NCBI GenBank assembly: GCA_016932435.1
Contig: JAFGCW010000065.1
Span: 13,239 to 77,238 of the forward strand
DNA from: Dehalococcoidales bacterium
GTDB taxonomy: Bacteria > Chloroflexota > Dehalococcoidia > Dehalococcoidales > UBA2162
Length of the DNA stretch: 64,000 nt
Direction: 5' to 3'
Shown here: in pieces, positions 26,911-36,836 of the stretch
How positions within the stretch are numbered: the stretch's first letter is position 1
Layout: the number at the start of each line of letters is the position of its first letter
Notes under the pieces: generated by a model
The model's database searches: none
The model's input: the letters and a program-made list of their open reading frames with translations, nothing else
What the model was told of the DNA's origin: nothing
Program-made: the position numbers and the translations under genes

Positions 26911-28122
26911 ATGGCAGACTTTCAATATATAGCTTATAACGAAAATAGAAGACTTGTTAAAGGAACGGAGAAAGCGGTAAATGTTGAGATTGCATCAAGA
27001 TTGCTGGCCAGCCGAGGCTTTAAAGTTCTCAGTATCAAGCCGGTTTCCACTTTTATGCCACGCTGGTCATTCTTCCCTTCTTTGACAAAAGTTCCCAGGA
27101 AGACGATTATTTTGTTTTCCCGGCAACTTGCCTTACTTCTTGATTCCGGTACTCCTTTAGTTAATTCGCTGAGTTTGCTCAGGGATCAATCAACTCAAAA
27201 GCGTTTTAAAACTGTTATCGACGATATGATACTTGACCTTCGCCAGGGGCAGCATCTCTCACAGGCTATGGGTAAACATCCCGATGTTTTCCCAAAAATG
27301 TATGTTCAATCGATCCTGGTTGGCGAACAGAGTGCCTCTCTGGAGACTATCCTTAACCAGCTTGCGGATTATATAGAAAGGGAAGAAACTGAATCTAAGG
27401 CGGTCAGGAGTGCCTTGAGATATCCCACAATACTCACCATAGTAGCAATTGCTGTACTGGCTGTACTGACGATCTTTGTTCTCCCTACTTTTTCAGATTT
27501 TTACAAGGATTTAGGCCTGGAACTACCTCCAATTACACAGTTTGTGTTCGATTTCACTCTCTGGTTCAGTGATTATGGGATATATGTCTTACTCTTTATC
27601 GTCCTCGCCTTCTTGGGAGTGTATGTTTACGGTAAGACCCCTAGAGGAAAAATATTCGTTGATCGGCTCATTCTCAGAATGCCTGTTATTGGACGGGTAA
27701 TCCACTTAAATGAACTCAGCCGTTGTTGCCGCAGCATTGCAATACTCCACAGGAGTGGCCTTCCTATCTCGGAAATAATCTCTATGGTAACCGATGCAAG
27801 TGATAATTCCATTATCCAGCAAGCATTAACTCAGATTCATCAGGATGTTCTCCAGGGAGAGAGAATATCTAACTCCATGGCCAAGAATCCGCTGTTCTTG
27901 CCCATGATGGTCCAGATGACATCTGTCGGAGAACTCACCGGAACTCTGGATACGTCTCTACTGGCAACAGCACGGAGTTATGAGACTGAAGCCTCTGACC
28001 GAATGGGTACGGTGATTGATCTGATTCAACCGGTAATAACTGTTGTTCTAGCTATAGTTGTCGGTTTGATTGCATCTGCCCTGATCTCAGCCCTTTACTC
28101 AATGTTCGGGCAATTCAGTTAG
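26911..28122 (+). CDS. pilC: Type IV pilus inner-membrane platform PilC/GspF
   Basis: 403 residues with two GspF domains. FSRQLALLLDSGTPLVNSL opens the first and LSRCCRSIAILHRSGLPIS the second, each followed by a membrane segment; a third segment lies at the C-terminus (VITVVLAIVVGLIASALI). It links PilB and PilT to the growing fibre. Confidence 0.93.
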   Translation: MADFQYIAYNENRRLVKGTEKAVNVEIASRLLASRGFKVLSIKPVSTFMPRWSFFPSLTKVPRKTIILFSRQLALLLDSGTPLVNSLSLLRDQSTQKRFKTVIDDMILDLRQGQHLSQAMGKHPDVFPKMYVQSILVGEQSASLETILNQLADYIEREETESKAVRSALRYPTILTIVAIAVLAVLTIFVLPTFSDFYKDLGLELPPITQFVFDFTLWFSDYGIYVLLFIVLAFLGVYVYGKTPRGKIFVDRLILRMPVIGRVIHLNELSRCCRSIAILHRSGLPISEIISMVTDASDNSIIQQALTQIHQDVLQGERISNSMAKNPLFLPMMVQMTSVGELTGTLDTSLLATARSYETEASDRMGTVIDLIQPVITVVLAIVVGLIASALISALYSMFGQFS

Positions 28123-28200
28123 GTCAGAGAATGTGTAATAAGTATAAATAATAGGAAAAAATATAAAATCACGAGCTAACATCATAATAGGAGTCTTCTC

Positions 28201-28749
28201 ATGAAACATATATTAAATAAAAGATTATTGATTATCATTGGCGCCGGACTATTTTGTGTTGGCCTGATTAGTATTTGGGTAGCCTATTTATCGGAAGTTA
28301 AGGAACAAAAAGCAATCTCAGATCAGTTATCATTGGTGGAAGAACAAACTGAGGACATCTCTATAGAAGATATATTAGATAAGCAACAGGTAGAAAAAGA
28401 ACGGATAGCAGACTTTGAGGGACAGATTGCTGCTACTCAAATGCAGATTTCTATGCCTTTGATAACCTCGGATATATTTCAGGATATATTGACCACTGCT
28501 AACAGTACGGATGTCCATATCACCAGTATTAATTCCAACCAGTTATCCAGTGAAGCGATAACCGGGATAAATTATAGAGCTATGACGGTTGATTTTGCGA
28601 TAGCTGGCAGTGCTAATGAACTTTATGATTTTATCGATTCAATGAGCCAATATTTCATGACTGGAATACTAAAAACACTGAGTGTAAATATCCAGGGAGA
28701 AAGTTCTGTGGCTACCATGCGGTTTACTGTTTATAGCGTTAAATCATAG
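28201..28749 (+). CDS. PilO-like alignment-complex protein
   Basis: 182 residues. One N-terminal membrane helix (LLIIIGAGLFCVGLISIWVA), a coiled coil, and a C-terminal alpha/beta domain (VDFAIAGSANELYDFIDSMS ... ILKTLSVNIQG) of ferredoxin-like type as in PilO/GspM. Order is unusual: it precedes the PilM-PilN gene where most loci run M-N-O. GGAG lies before the start. Confidence 0.75.
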   Translation: MKHILNKRLLIIIGAGLFCVGLISIWVAYLSEVKEQKAISDQLSLVEEQTEDISIEDILDKQQVEKERIADFEGQIAATQMQISMPLITSDIFQDILTTANSTDVHITSINSNQLSSEAITGINYRAMTVDFAIAGSANELYDFIDSMSQYFMTGILKTLSVNIQGESSVATMRFTVYSVKS

Positions 28750-28766
28750 CTTCAAAGGGGAATATT

Positions 28767-30305
28767 ATGAATAATGCGAATGAGCAATTAGAGAATAATA
28801 CGCTTGATATTGGAATATCCACTGATATAGATAGTCCGATAAGGCGATCTCATATTAAGCGAATGTTTGCGAAAAAAGTTACCAGTCTTTATATCAGTGA
28901 TACCAGTATAGAGATAACCGTTGTACATGGTGACGAAATAGAAAAATGGGTTAGTGCTGAATTGGAACCGAATCTGGTTGTCAATGGCATAGTAATGGAT
29001 CCGGATAGCGTAGCTGCCAGACTGAAAGATCTTTTTAACGATCATGCAATAAAAAAAGATAACCTCATTGTTGGCTTGAGTGGCATTCACGGGATAACAC
29101 GCTTCATTGACTTGCCGAATGTTCCTCTCAATGTACTGGACGAAGCAATCTACCATGAGGCTGAAAGAGAATTACCGGTTACCATGGATACTGTCTATCT
29201 TTCCTGGCAGGTTATTAAAGAGACATATCAGGATATGACAATTTTCATAGTTGCTTATGCCCGGAATACCATTGATCCTTTGATGGATGCGCTGCAAAAA
29301 GCGGAAATGAAGCCAGTTTTCCTGGAGCTTGCCCCTCTGGCTCTTACCAGAAATGTAGATAGTCCAACCTCAATCGTCTTTGATGTTAGATCTAATGAGA
29401 TGGATATTGTCGTTTTGATTGATAATCTACCTATATTAAGTCGTTCAATACCTATCCCCATTGATAATTCCGTGGATGAGAATGAATCGATAATACTTGA
29501 TGAATTAGATCGTACTATTGCATTTTATGAATCAAGGGACTCAACAGCAAACTTACGTATTTATGGTTTTGGTGATCTTGATCCTAAAACCTATGAGTCA
29601 CTTTCTTCGTCTCTCAATCATCACATTGACTCTTCACCGTTACCCCTTTACTATCCACCCGAATTTTCACCAAACACACATGGGGTTAATCTTGGACTGG
29701 CAATGGGTGAAATAAAACCTCTAGATGTAACTTATTCACGAAGAGTGAGGGTAAATTTATTACCGGAGATTTTAAAAGAGAAGAAGTTGAGACCGGAAGT
29801 GCTGGCTGCAACAGGAGTTCTTCTAGCGGTGGGGATACTTGTGATTTGTTTCTTTCAGTTGCAATCGGCTTCGGCAAAGACTGAATCTTCTCGTGAAGAA
29901 CTAGCGTTAGCAGAAAAGACATTAGTAGAACTTCAAGCCAAGCAGCTCGTAGAACAACAGGACGTTAATGCCCTGACAAAACAAGCTGAAGCATTGGCTA
30001 GCCAGTTAGAAAAATACAAAGGATCTGTCGCGACATTAGAGGTGAATCAAAATATAATAAACGATGACGTAAAGCTGGTTCTTGCCACTCTGCCATCCGG
30101 TGTTTCTTTATCTTCTATCCAGGAAAGCGGTGGTCTAAGTATTCAAGGAAAAGCATATACCAAAGAACAAATATTAGTGTATACCTACAATTTGGAACAA
30201 ACAAATAAGTTCTCAGAAATTATCCTGTCCATTCAAGACAGGGACGAATCAACCGATGCTGAAGATACCACGTTCCAAATGCGGTTGATAAAGGGGGGCA
30301 AGTAA
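28767..30305 (+). CDS. PilM-PilN fusion protein
   Basis: 512 residues. Residues about 35-330 form an actin-like PilM domain (SLYISDTSIEITVVHGDEIE, LPNVPLNVLDEAIYHEAERE, IVFDVRSNEMDIVVLID). A PilN part follows: RVRVNLLPEILKEKKLRPE is the PilN N-terminal peptide that PilM binds as a separate chain elsewhere, then one membrane helix, a coiled coil and a small alpha/beta domain. The fusion joins the cytoplasmic ring to the membrane alignment complex in one chain. The N-terminal 30 residues are an acidic extension. Confidence 0.85.
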   Translation: MNNANEQLENNTLDIGISTDIDSPIRRSHIKRMFAKKVTSLYISDTSIEITVVHGDEIEKWVSAELEPNLVVNGIVMDPDSVAARLKDLFNDHAIKKDNLIVGLSGIHGITRFIDLPNVPLNVLDEAIYHEAERELPVTMDTVYLSWQVIKETYQDMTIFIVAYARNTIDPLMDALQKAEMKPVFLELAPLALTRNVDSPTSIVFDVRSNEMDIVVLIDNLPILSRSIPIPIDNSVDENESIILDELDRTIAFYESRDSTANLRIYGFGDLDPKTYESLSSSLNHHIDSSPLPLYYPPEFSPNTHGVNLGLAMGEIKPLDVTYSRRVRVNLLPEILKEKKLRPEVLAATGVLLAVGILVICFFQLQSASAKTESSREELALAEKTLVELQAKQLVEQQDVNALTKQAEALASQLEKYKGSVATLEVNQNIINDDVKLVLATLPSGVSLSSIQESGGLSIQGKAYTKEQILVYTYNLEQTNKFSEIILSIQDRDESTDAEDTTFQMRLIKGGK

Positions 30306-30306
30306 T

Positions 30307-31497
30307 ATGGATATAATGAACCTGGTATCAACCGCAAAAGAGAAAAATGCCTCGGACCTCCATATTTCGGAAAATTCACAGCCTATGTTACGAATAAATG
30401 GAGGAATTGAATGGATTGATGGAGAGATTTCACTCAAATCATCAGATATAAAAGAATTCCTGGAAAAGGTAACGACTCCGGAGGAAAGAGAAAAATTCTA
30501 TAAGGAAAAGGAACTTGATTTCGGTTATACCGTGGATGGCGTTACCAGGTTACGAGGTAATGCTGCTTTTCATCGAGGAAATATTAGCATCGCTTTACGT
30601 CTAATACCGGCTGTGATACCGACAATTGAAGAATTACATCTCCCCGAGGTGTGCAAGGAATTGATACTCAAACCGAGAGGATTGATAATCGTGTCCGGAC
30701 CGACCGGAAGCGGTAAATCAACGACCTTAGCAGCAATGATCGATTATCTGAATCATTTGGAAAGTCGTCGTATTGTAACGATTGAAGATCCGTTGGAGTA
30801 TATATTTACTAATGATAAATCCAGTATTATACAGCGTGAATTAGGAAACGACACAAATTCTTTCTCTCAGGCGCTTAAGCATGTCTTACGGCAGGATCCG
30901 GATGTGATTATGGTTGGAGAAATGAGAGATGCGGAAACGGCGGAATCTGTGTTGATTCTTGCTGAAACAGGCCACCTTGTTATTACTACAGGTCATGCTC
31001 CCAGTTCATCTCAAGCGGTTGATCGTGTGATCGATCTTTTCCCTATTCATGAAAGAAACTTTGCTCAGACACGAATGGCAAATTTACTTGTAGGAATCAT
31101 GTGTCAGACACTTATCCCAACAAAGGACGGAGAAGGCAGACTACCTGCCATAGAATTGATGTTAAACAACATCGCGGTTAGCAGCCTTATTCGAGATGGG
31201 AAGATACACCAATTACCTAATGTAATTCGCACACATGCTCAGGAGGGTATGGTGATGCTTGACCAATCATTAGGCGACTTGTATACTGCCGGTTTGATTA
31301 CCGGGAAAAGCCTGTTGGCTTTTTGTAATAACAGGGCGGAAATCGAGAAAATCGTAGGAGAAATTAATCTCCGTCGTGATGAAACTAAAAAGGAAGATCC
31401 CTATTATAAATACTTCCAGAGGAAAGAAGATCACAATGGTGATCTGAGTGATGTTGAGAAAGTAAGAAAAACGAAGCTATTCAATGAAAAGAAGTAA
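30307..31497 (+). CDS. pilT: Type IV pilus retraction ATPase PilT
   Basis: 396 residues with AAAGGGGGG before the start, directly after the PilMN stop. Walker A VSGPTGSGKSTTLAAM, Asp box TIEDPLEYIF, Walker B DPDVIMVGEMRD, His box HLVITTGHA. The PilT-specific AIRNLIRE motif is replaced by NIAVSSLIRDGK. The C-terminal 50 residues (RRDETKKEDPYYKYFQRKED...) are a charged extension. Retraction implies twitching or DNA uptake. Confidence 0.9.
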   Translation: MDIMNLVSTAKEKNASDLHISENSQPMLRINGGIEWIDGEISLKSSDIKEFLEKVTTPEEREKFYKEKELDFGYTVDGVTRLRGNAAFHRGNISIALRLIPAVIPTIEELHLPEVCKELILKPRGLIIVSGPTGSGKSTTLAAMIDYLNHLESRRIVTIEDPLEYIFTNDKSSIIQRELGNDTNSFSQALKHVLRQDPDVIMVGEMRDAETAESVLILAETGHLVITTGHAPSSSQAVDRVIDLFPIHERNFAQTRMANLLVGIMCQTLIPTKDGEGRLPAIELMLNNIAVSSLIRDGKIHQLPNVIRTHAQEGMVMLDQSLGDLYTAGLITGKSLLAFCNNRAEIEKIVGEINLRRDETKKEDPYYKYFQRKEDHNGDLSDVEKVRKTKLFNEKK

Positions 31498-31571
31498 ATA
31501 TAATTCCTGCCACTAGTGCATTAAAAGATATTACTCTCCATACTGGATAGGTAATGTAAGGAGAAATTGAA

Positions 31572-32612
31572 GTGAATAACGAAATTAATCAACGGGATAT
31601 TATACGTGAAAAGAATGACGAAGCACAAAGGAAGAGTGTGGAAGTAGCCCGGGAGGTAGAAAAGACAAAAGAAGATCTGGCCAGGGTAGAAAAAGAGGTA
31701 GAGCGGGCCGAATTACGGGTAATGGGAGCAGCGGCGGCGGTCAAAACCTCGATGGAGGCTGAAGTTGCCGCGAAAAAGGCAGCGACTCATACCAGGGAGC
31801 GGTTAAAGCCAGCAATCAAACAAAGTGAAGATGCCATCAAACTGGCAAATAAGGCAAAGACTGAAGTAGAGCAGACCAGCAAGAAATACGAAACGCTGAA
31901 GATGAAAACAGAGAAAAAATCTGGAGATGAAAAAGCGGTTAAAGCGCTGGAACAAGCGAAGCAGGACTTTGAAGAAGCGCAAAGGAAGGGAGTGGAAGTA
32001 GCCCAGGAGGTAGAAAAAGCAAAAGAAGAGCTGGCAAGGATAGAAAAAGAGGTAACGCAGGCTGAATTACAGGTAACGGAAGCATCAGCGGTGGTTAAAA
32101 CCTCGACAGAGGATGAAGTTGCCGCGAAAAAGGCAGCGACTCATGCCAGGGAGCGGTTAAAGACAGCAATCAAGCAAAGTGAAGATACCATCAAACTGGC
32201 AAATAAAGTAAAAAACAAAGCTGAACAAGCCAGTAAAAAATTCGAAACTAAGAGGGTAAAAGAAGAAAAAAAGGAAATTAACAGTACTGAGGTTATTGAA
32301 AAAGAGCAAGTTAGTCCGATGATAAGTTCTGAAGAAGGTAATGTCATAAGTAAGGAACTATACCAAGGGAAAATAAAGATTCAGATAAAAAGGCCGGTTA
32401 TGCATAGTTCGATAAGAGAGTTAGAACGTTCATTAGTTCAAGACACTGATATAACGGTTTCATCAATCGGAGGGTCAATCGATGAAGGGGCCTGTATTTT
32501 CATACATATAGATCAGCCTTCTTCTCTGGAAACCCTTCTTGCTGAGTTACCTATCATCGAGAATCTTTCGATGGGTAGAAAGGATATACAAGTAACCTTA
32601 AAAAGTGCCTGA
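31572..32612 (+). CDS. Tandem-repeat coiled-coil protein with small alpha/beta C-terminal domain
   Basis: 346 residues from a GTG with AAGGAG upstream. The first 240 residues are two copies of a 118-residue highly charged Ala/Lys/Glu coiled-coil unit; the DNA period is 354 bases (31621 versus 31975). The last 80 residues (GKIKIQIKRPVMHSSIREL, GACIFIHIDQPSSLETLLAE) look like a beta-alpha-beta-beta-alpha-beta domain. No signal peptide or membrane segment. It follows pilT by 74 bases in the same direction and may be part of the operon. I do not recognise the family; a scaffolding role at the pilus base is a guess. Confidence 0.7.
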   Translation: MNNEINQRDIIREKNDEAQRKSVEVAREVEKTKEDLARVEKEVERAELRVMGAAAAVKTSMEAEVAAKKAATHTRERLKPAIKQSEDAIKLANKAKTEVEQTSKKYETLKMKTEKKSGDEKAVKALEQAKQDFEEAQRKGVEVAQEVEKAKEELARIEKEVTQAELQVTEASAVVKTSTEDEVAAKKAATHARERLKTAIKQSEDTIKLANKVKNKAEQASKKFETKRVKEEKKEINSTEVIEKEQVSPMISSEEGNVISKELYQGKIKIQIKRPVMHSSIRELERSLVQDTDITVSSIGGSIDEGACIFIHIDQPSSLETLLAELPIIENLSMGRKDIQVTLKSA

Positions 32613-33098
32613 CTCTCCTCAAATTTGTGAATATTCATATCTGCGATTACAAACGATTTAACGGATATTAAAAACCCCAGCAATGCTCGTGTTAGTCATA
32701 GTGCCTTTTTTTATATCAAACTCATAATACAAGTAATTTGAATACTAAACTTGATTTTGGATTTTACACCGTATTTTTGAAAACCTATCATCGGCTTCTG
32801 GATCCATGGCGCAGGTTAGACAAGAGAATTCTAACGATTTATCACACCGGAAATAAAACCTAACCAACTTGATGCAATCTTGCGTGAGACTATTATCCAC
32901 ATAATCTCTACCATTTTCCTACTAAAACGAACCAAAATACCACGCAATTTGATATGCATTGAATGTACAATACTAGTACATACTATCTATTTTGGTAGTA
33001 AATATTATGTCTTGATAGGATGTTGCTAAATTCTTGTCATTCTCTCAATTTTCCATATTCGAATAACGGCTAATGGTCAGGATTAGCAGGGAGTTACT
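32613..33098. other. Gene-free A+T-rich spacer
   Basis: 486 bases between the coiled-coil gene and the GH3 gene. No open frame worth naming and no strong hairpin. It may carry the promoter of the GH3/kinase set; a short palindrome GTAC-AATACTA-GTAC lies near 32977. Confidence 0.5.
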
Positions 33099-34712
33099 AT
33101 GGGTAGGTTTTCTTTTTTGAAAAAAGATATCCTTTTTGAGAGAAAAGACGACCAGAAACTTTGGTTAAAGTATTGTGGTTTCCTTGATCTTTCAATAGAT
33201 GAGTTCATGACAATTCAAAATACCCTTCTGAATGACGAGATAGAATTACTTCAAAAATCAATATTAGGAAAGAGATTAATAGGTGGCCGAAAATTTAGTA
33301 GTCTCGATGATTTTCGAAAGCACGTACCTTTTACTTCCTATAACAAATATCTACCTTATTTCGACGAAAAAGATGAAACAGTGTTACCCGAAAAACCCGT
33401 ATTATGGGCACGGACATCAGGATATTCCGGAATTAAAAAGTGGATACCTTATACGCAAGAAAGTATCCGCGTACTTGCAGATAACACTCTATCTGCCTTC
33501 ATACTTTCTTCGGCGAGTAGTCGTGGAGAGGTAAAACTACGTCCGGGTGCCAGAGTTGTCCTCAACCTACCTCCGGTACCTTATACCACCGGGATAATGG
33601 GATACGCTGCTGAGGAACGGTTATTGTACCGTCCCATACCCCCACTGGACAAAGCTGAACAGATGGAGTTACAGGAAAGAATTGAGCAAGGTTTCTACAT
33701 AGCTTTACGTTCCGGAATTGATTATGCAGCTTCTCTGGCCGACGTTCTTAACAGGATTAGTAGAAATTTCAGTTCATTAGGAAATGATTCAGCTTTGAGC
33801 TTAAAGACATTACATCCTGTAGCTGCATTACGTATTATTCAAGCTAAGATTAGAGCACGAATGGCCAATAGACCGATTGCCCCCAAAGACATATGGCAAA
33901 TCAAAGGTCTTGTTTGTGGTGGCACTGATACTGCCATTTATCAGGACGAAATAACTAATAGTTGGGGGATAAAACCTCTCGATGTCTATGCTGCAACTGA
34001 GACTTGCTTTATCGCAATGCAAAGCTGGAACAAGAGAGGAATGACTCTTGTCCCGTATTCAAATTTCTATGAATTTATACCTGAAGAAGAATTGTTAAAA
34101 AGTCAGAGAGATGCTAACTATCGACCTGCTACTGTGCTTACAGACGAACTGGAAGTTGATAAAATCTATGAGATTGTTATTACTAATTTTCATGGTGGAG
34201 CACTCGTCAGGTACCGCATTGGAGATTTAATTAAGGTAGTATCGATCGGTGATGAAGAAACCAGCTCAACACTCCCACAGGTAATATTTCAGAGCCGAGT
34301 TGATGATTTAGTCGATATAAATGACATGGTTCATCTCAATGAAAAAGAGATATGGAAAGCCATACATAATACCTATCTACCTTACGAAGATTGGATTGCC
34401 CGTAAAGAATCTGGTGAACCGAATCCCGTATTGCATGTATACCTTGAACTCACTGGTAATCATTACGATGATCAAACAGTAGCCAGTCTCATTAACAACC
34501 AGCTTATAAATATGAGTAAAGATTACCCAAACTTTAAAGAGATGACAGGTCTTATGCTGATAAAAGTCACGTTGTTGAATCAAGGGACATTTCACCACTA
34601 TATGACAATAAAACAGTCAGAAGGATTTGAAACTGCCCAACTTAAACCACATCATATTAATCCTTCTGATACTGTATTAAATGATTTGCTGGAAATAAGT
34701 GCATCACTATAA
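33099..34712 (+). CDS. GH3-family acyl-adenylating enzyme
   Basis: 537 residues. ANL-superfamily motifs in GH3 form: motif I ARTSGYSGIKKWIPYT (residues 104-119), motif II region VYAATETCF, motif III LVRYRIGDLIKV. Plant GH3 enzymes join amino acids to auxin or jasmonate through an acyl-AMP; most bacterial members have unknown substrates. GGGAG precedes the start. It is ten bases upstream of a membrane histidine kinase and likely co-transcribed with it, which hints at making a signal molecule, but that is inference. Confidence 0.85.
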   Translation: MGRFSFLKKDILFERKDDQKLWLKYCGFLDLSIDEFMTIQNTLLNDEIELLQKSILGKRLIGGRKFSSLDDFRKHVPFTSYNKYLPYFDEKDETVLPEKPVLWARTSGYSGIKKWIPYTQESIRVLADNTLSAFILSSASSRGEVKLRPGARVVLNLPPVPYTTGIMGYAAEERLLYRPIPPLDKAEQMELQERIEQGFYIALRSGIDYAASLADVLNRISRNFSSLGNDSALSLKTLHPVAALRIIQAKIRARMANRPIAPKDIWQIKGLVCGGTDTAIYQDEITNSWGIKPLDVYAATETCFIAMQSWNKRGMTLVPYSNFYEFIPEEELLKSQRDANYRPATVLTDELEVDKIYEIVITNFHGGALVRYRIGDLIKVVSIGDEETSSTLPQVIFQSRVDDLVDINDMVHLNEKEIWKAIHNTYLPYEDWIARKESGEPNPVLHVYLELTGNHYDDQTVASLINNQLINMSKDYPNFKEMTGLMLIKVTLLNQGTFHHYMTIKQSEGFETAQLKPHHINPSDTVLNDLLEISASL

Positions 34713-34721
34713 ATTGTAATT

Positions 34722-36836
34722 ATGAGTGCTTTTTACTTTTTTTCAACCATATTTGGAGTAATTATTGGTGTCGCATTGACATTGCTGGTCATATTCCAAC
34801 GCCGTCGGAGCCGTTTGCATCGTCCTTTTCTTACGTTTCTCGTAGCAATGACTTTATGGACGTTTAGTGTCTATAACATGAGGGAAAGTTCAATCGACCA
34901 GGCTTTTGAATGGGAAATGGCCATATTCGTAACCCTGCCCATTGTCGCTGTTTCATTTTATCACTCCGTTTTATTGCTCAGTTATTCCACGAAATCAACC
35001 TCATGGCTTATTACTGCGTATGGATTCGCAGTACTAGCCATATTATTGGTTCCTACAGGACTTGTTATTGATCATATGGAATTAATGTGGTACGGAAACG
35101 GATTTGTTCCCGGACCACTATTTTATCTCAATATGTTAATATTCTTCAGCTTCGTTTCTTTTGGAATTTACGAATTAAGAAACGCATTTCGTTATTCGTC
35201 TTCAACTGTTGAGAAAAGCCGCTTTTTTTACGTTGCACTTGGTGCCTGTGTCTGCCAGTTGGGACTCCTGAGTGATATACTCGCATCAGAAGGTGTAGAA
35301 ATATACCCATTAGGCATTGCCGGTAATATCGGGTTCCTTCTCATTTGTAGTTATGCGATCTTGAAATATCAGCTGTTCGATGTGAATCTGGTAATTCGCA
35401 GAGCAATGATGTATTTTGTTATCACCCTGGTTTCGACCGGACTCGTCGTAGCCATGATTTATGCGTCTTCCCTGGCTGGCTTTATTGACAGTCAATTAAT
35501 TGACTGGAAAGTTATTGGTTTAATAACAGTTATTATCGGAATACTGCTTGTTGTGATTCGCTGGCTACAGAACCAGTTGGATCGATTGTTTCACCGTAGT
35601 AAATACGATTATTTACGAGCCATGCAAATACTCAATGCTAAAACTAAAGAAATTACGGACCTTGATTATATTACCAATGCTCTTATTGATACGGTTATCA
35701 CTACTGTAAGAACACAGAAGGTTTTCCTCTTATTACCTGATCAAGAACAAAGGAATTTTATATTGGTATCTTCGCATGATGAGAGATACGCTTGGCTTAA
35801 TATACCTTTTAATGGTCCTCTGGCTTTATGGCTCAGGAATAACAAAGATATTATTATGCGACAAGATATTGATATAATGCCTCAATCCCAGGCACTCGGG
35901 ATCAATGAACAGGTTTTACTGGATACACTCGATGTAGAGATTCTTGCTCCACTTAACGTTGGAGACAGAATTACCGGGATACTGGTACTTGGCAGCAAAG
36001 AACCGGATCAAGATTATTCAATGGAAGAAATAACAATACTGAAATTATTGGTGAGTCAAATGGCAGCGACTCTGGACAACGCTCGGTTATATATGCAAGA
36101 AAAGATGGCTTATATAGATTTGCAGAGAGAATATTCGGAAAGGACAGAATTTGTCGACGCGCTGGTTCACGAGGTAAAGACACCCTTGACTGCTATGTTA
36201 GCGTCTTCGGAACTGCTTAAAGAAGAACTGGATCCAGAATATTCTGTTCTCGGAGAATTGGCCTCCAATATGGATGATGCGGTCCAAAACTTGAATAGAA
36301 GGATCTCTGAACTTGTCCAATTCACCAAACTTCAGCGTACTGAAATAAGTTTAAACTTACAGGATATTGATATTACTAATATAATTCATGAAGCGATTTC
36401 TCAGGCTTCAGGTCTTTTACAGACCAGGCAACAAACCCTCGATATAGATATACAATCTTCAATAGGTATGATCACATGTGATCCGGATAGAATGGTGCAA
36501 ATATTGCTTAATCTCTTGACAAATGCAGTCAGGTACAGCCCCGAAGGTGATTCTTTACTTATAAAAGCTTACAGGGAAGATAATAATGTTATAATCGGGG
36601 TATGCGATGGCGGGCAGCAACTTACGCTTAAAGATATAGAAATACTATTCACCCCGTATCAACAAGGTAGGAAAAAATCAGAAGGGGGATTAGGATTAGG
36701 CCTATATATTTGTCAACAATTAATTCAACTGCACGATGGTAGAATATGGGTAGAATCTAATGCGAAAGGTAATGAATTCAAGTTTTCGTTACCTATTACT
36801 TCTCGGGAGGAAATAGGTGAAAATATTATTAATTGA
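34722..36836 (+). CDS. Histidine kinase with 7TM-type N-terminus and GAF domain
   Basis: 704 residues. The first 290 residues contain seven or eight membrane segments of the N-terminal histidine-kinase 7TM type. A GAF domain follows (about residues 310-460; LDVEILAPLNVGDRITGILVL). HisKA shows FVDALVHEVKTPLTAML, with the phospho-acceptor His; HATPase shows NLLTNAVRYSPEG and GGLGLGLYICQQL. The G1 box is degenerate (VCDGGQQL instead of DxGxG). It overlaps the OmpR-type regulator gene by 20 bases, so the two form one two-component pair. Confidence 0.9.
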   Translation: MSAFYFFSTIFGVIIGVALTLLVIFQRRRSRLHRPFLTFLVAMTLWTFSVYNMRESSIDQAFEWEMAIFVTLPIVAVSFYHSVLLLSYSTKSTSWLITAYGFAVLAILLVPTGLVIDHMELMWYGNGFVPGPLFYLNMLIFFSFVSFGIYELRNAFRYSSSTVEKSRFFYVALGACVCQLGLLSDILASEGVEIYPLGIAGNIGFLLICSYAILKYQLFDVNLVIRRAMMYFVITLVSTGLVVAMIYASSLAGFIDSQLIDWKVIGLITVIIGILLVVIRWLQNQLDRLFHRSKYDYLRAMQILNAKTKEITDLDYITNALIDTVITTVRTQKVFLLLPDQEQRNFILVSSHDERYAWLNIPFNGPLALWLRNNKDIIMRQDIDIMPQSQALGINEQVLLDTLDVEILAPLNVGDRITGILVLGSKEPDQDYSMEEITILKLLVSQMAATLDNARLYMQEKMAYIDLQREYSERTEFVDALVHEVKTPLTAMLASSELLKEELDPEYSVLGELASNMDDAVQNLNRRISELVQFTKLQRTEISLNLQDIDITNIIHEAISQASGLLQTRQQTLDIDIQSSIGMITCDPDRMVQILLNLLTNAVRYSPEGDSLLIKAYREDNNVIIGVCDGGQQLTLKDIEILFTPYQQGRKKSEGGLGLGLYICQQLIQLHDGRIWVESNAKGNEFKFSLPITSREEIGENIIN

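Noticed and set aside
31572..32240. Mobile or phage repeat in the coiled-coil gene
   Set aside because: The two DNA copies are in frame within one gene and explained by protein-repeat duplication.
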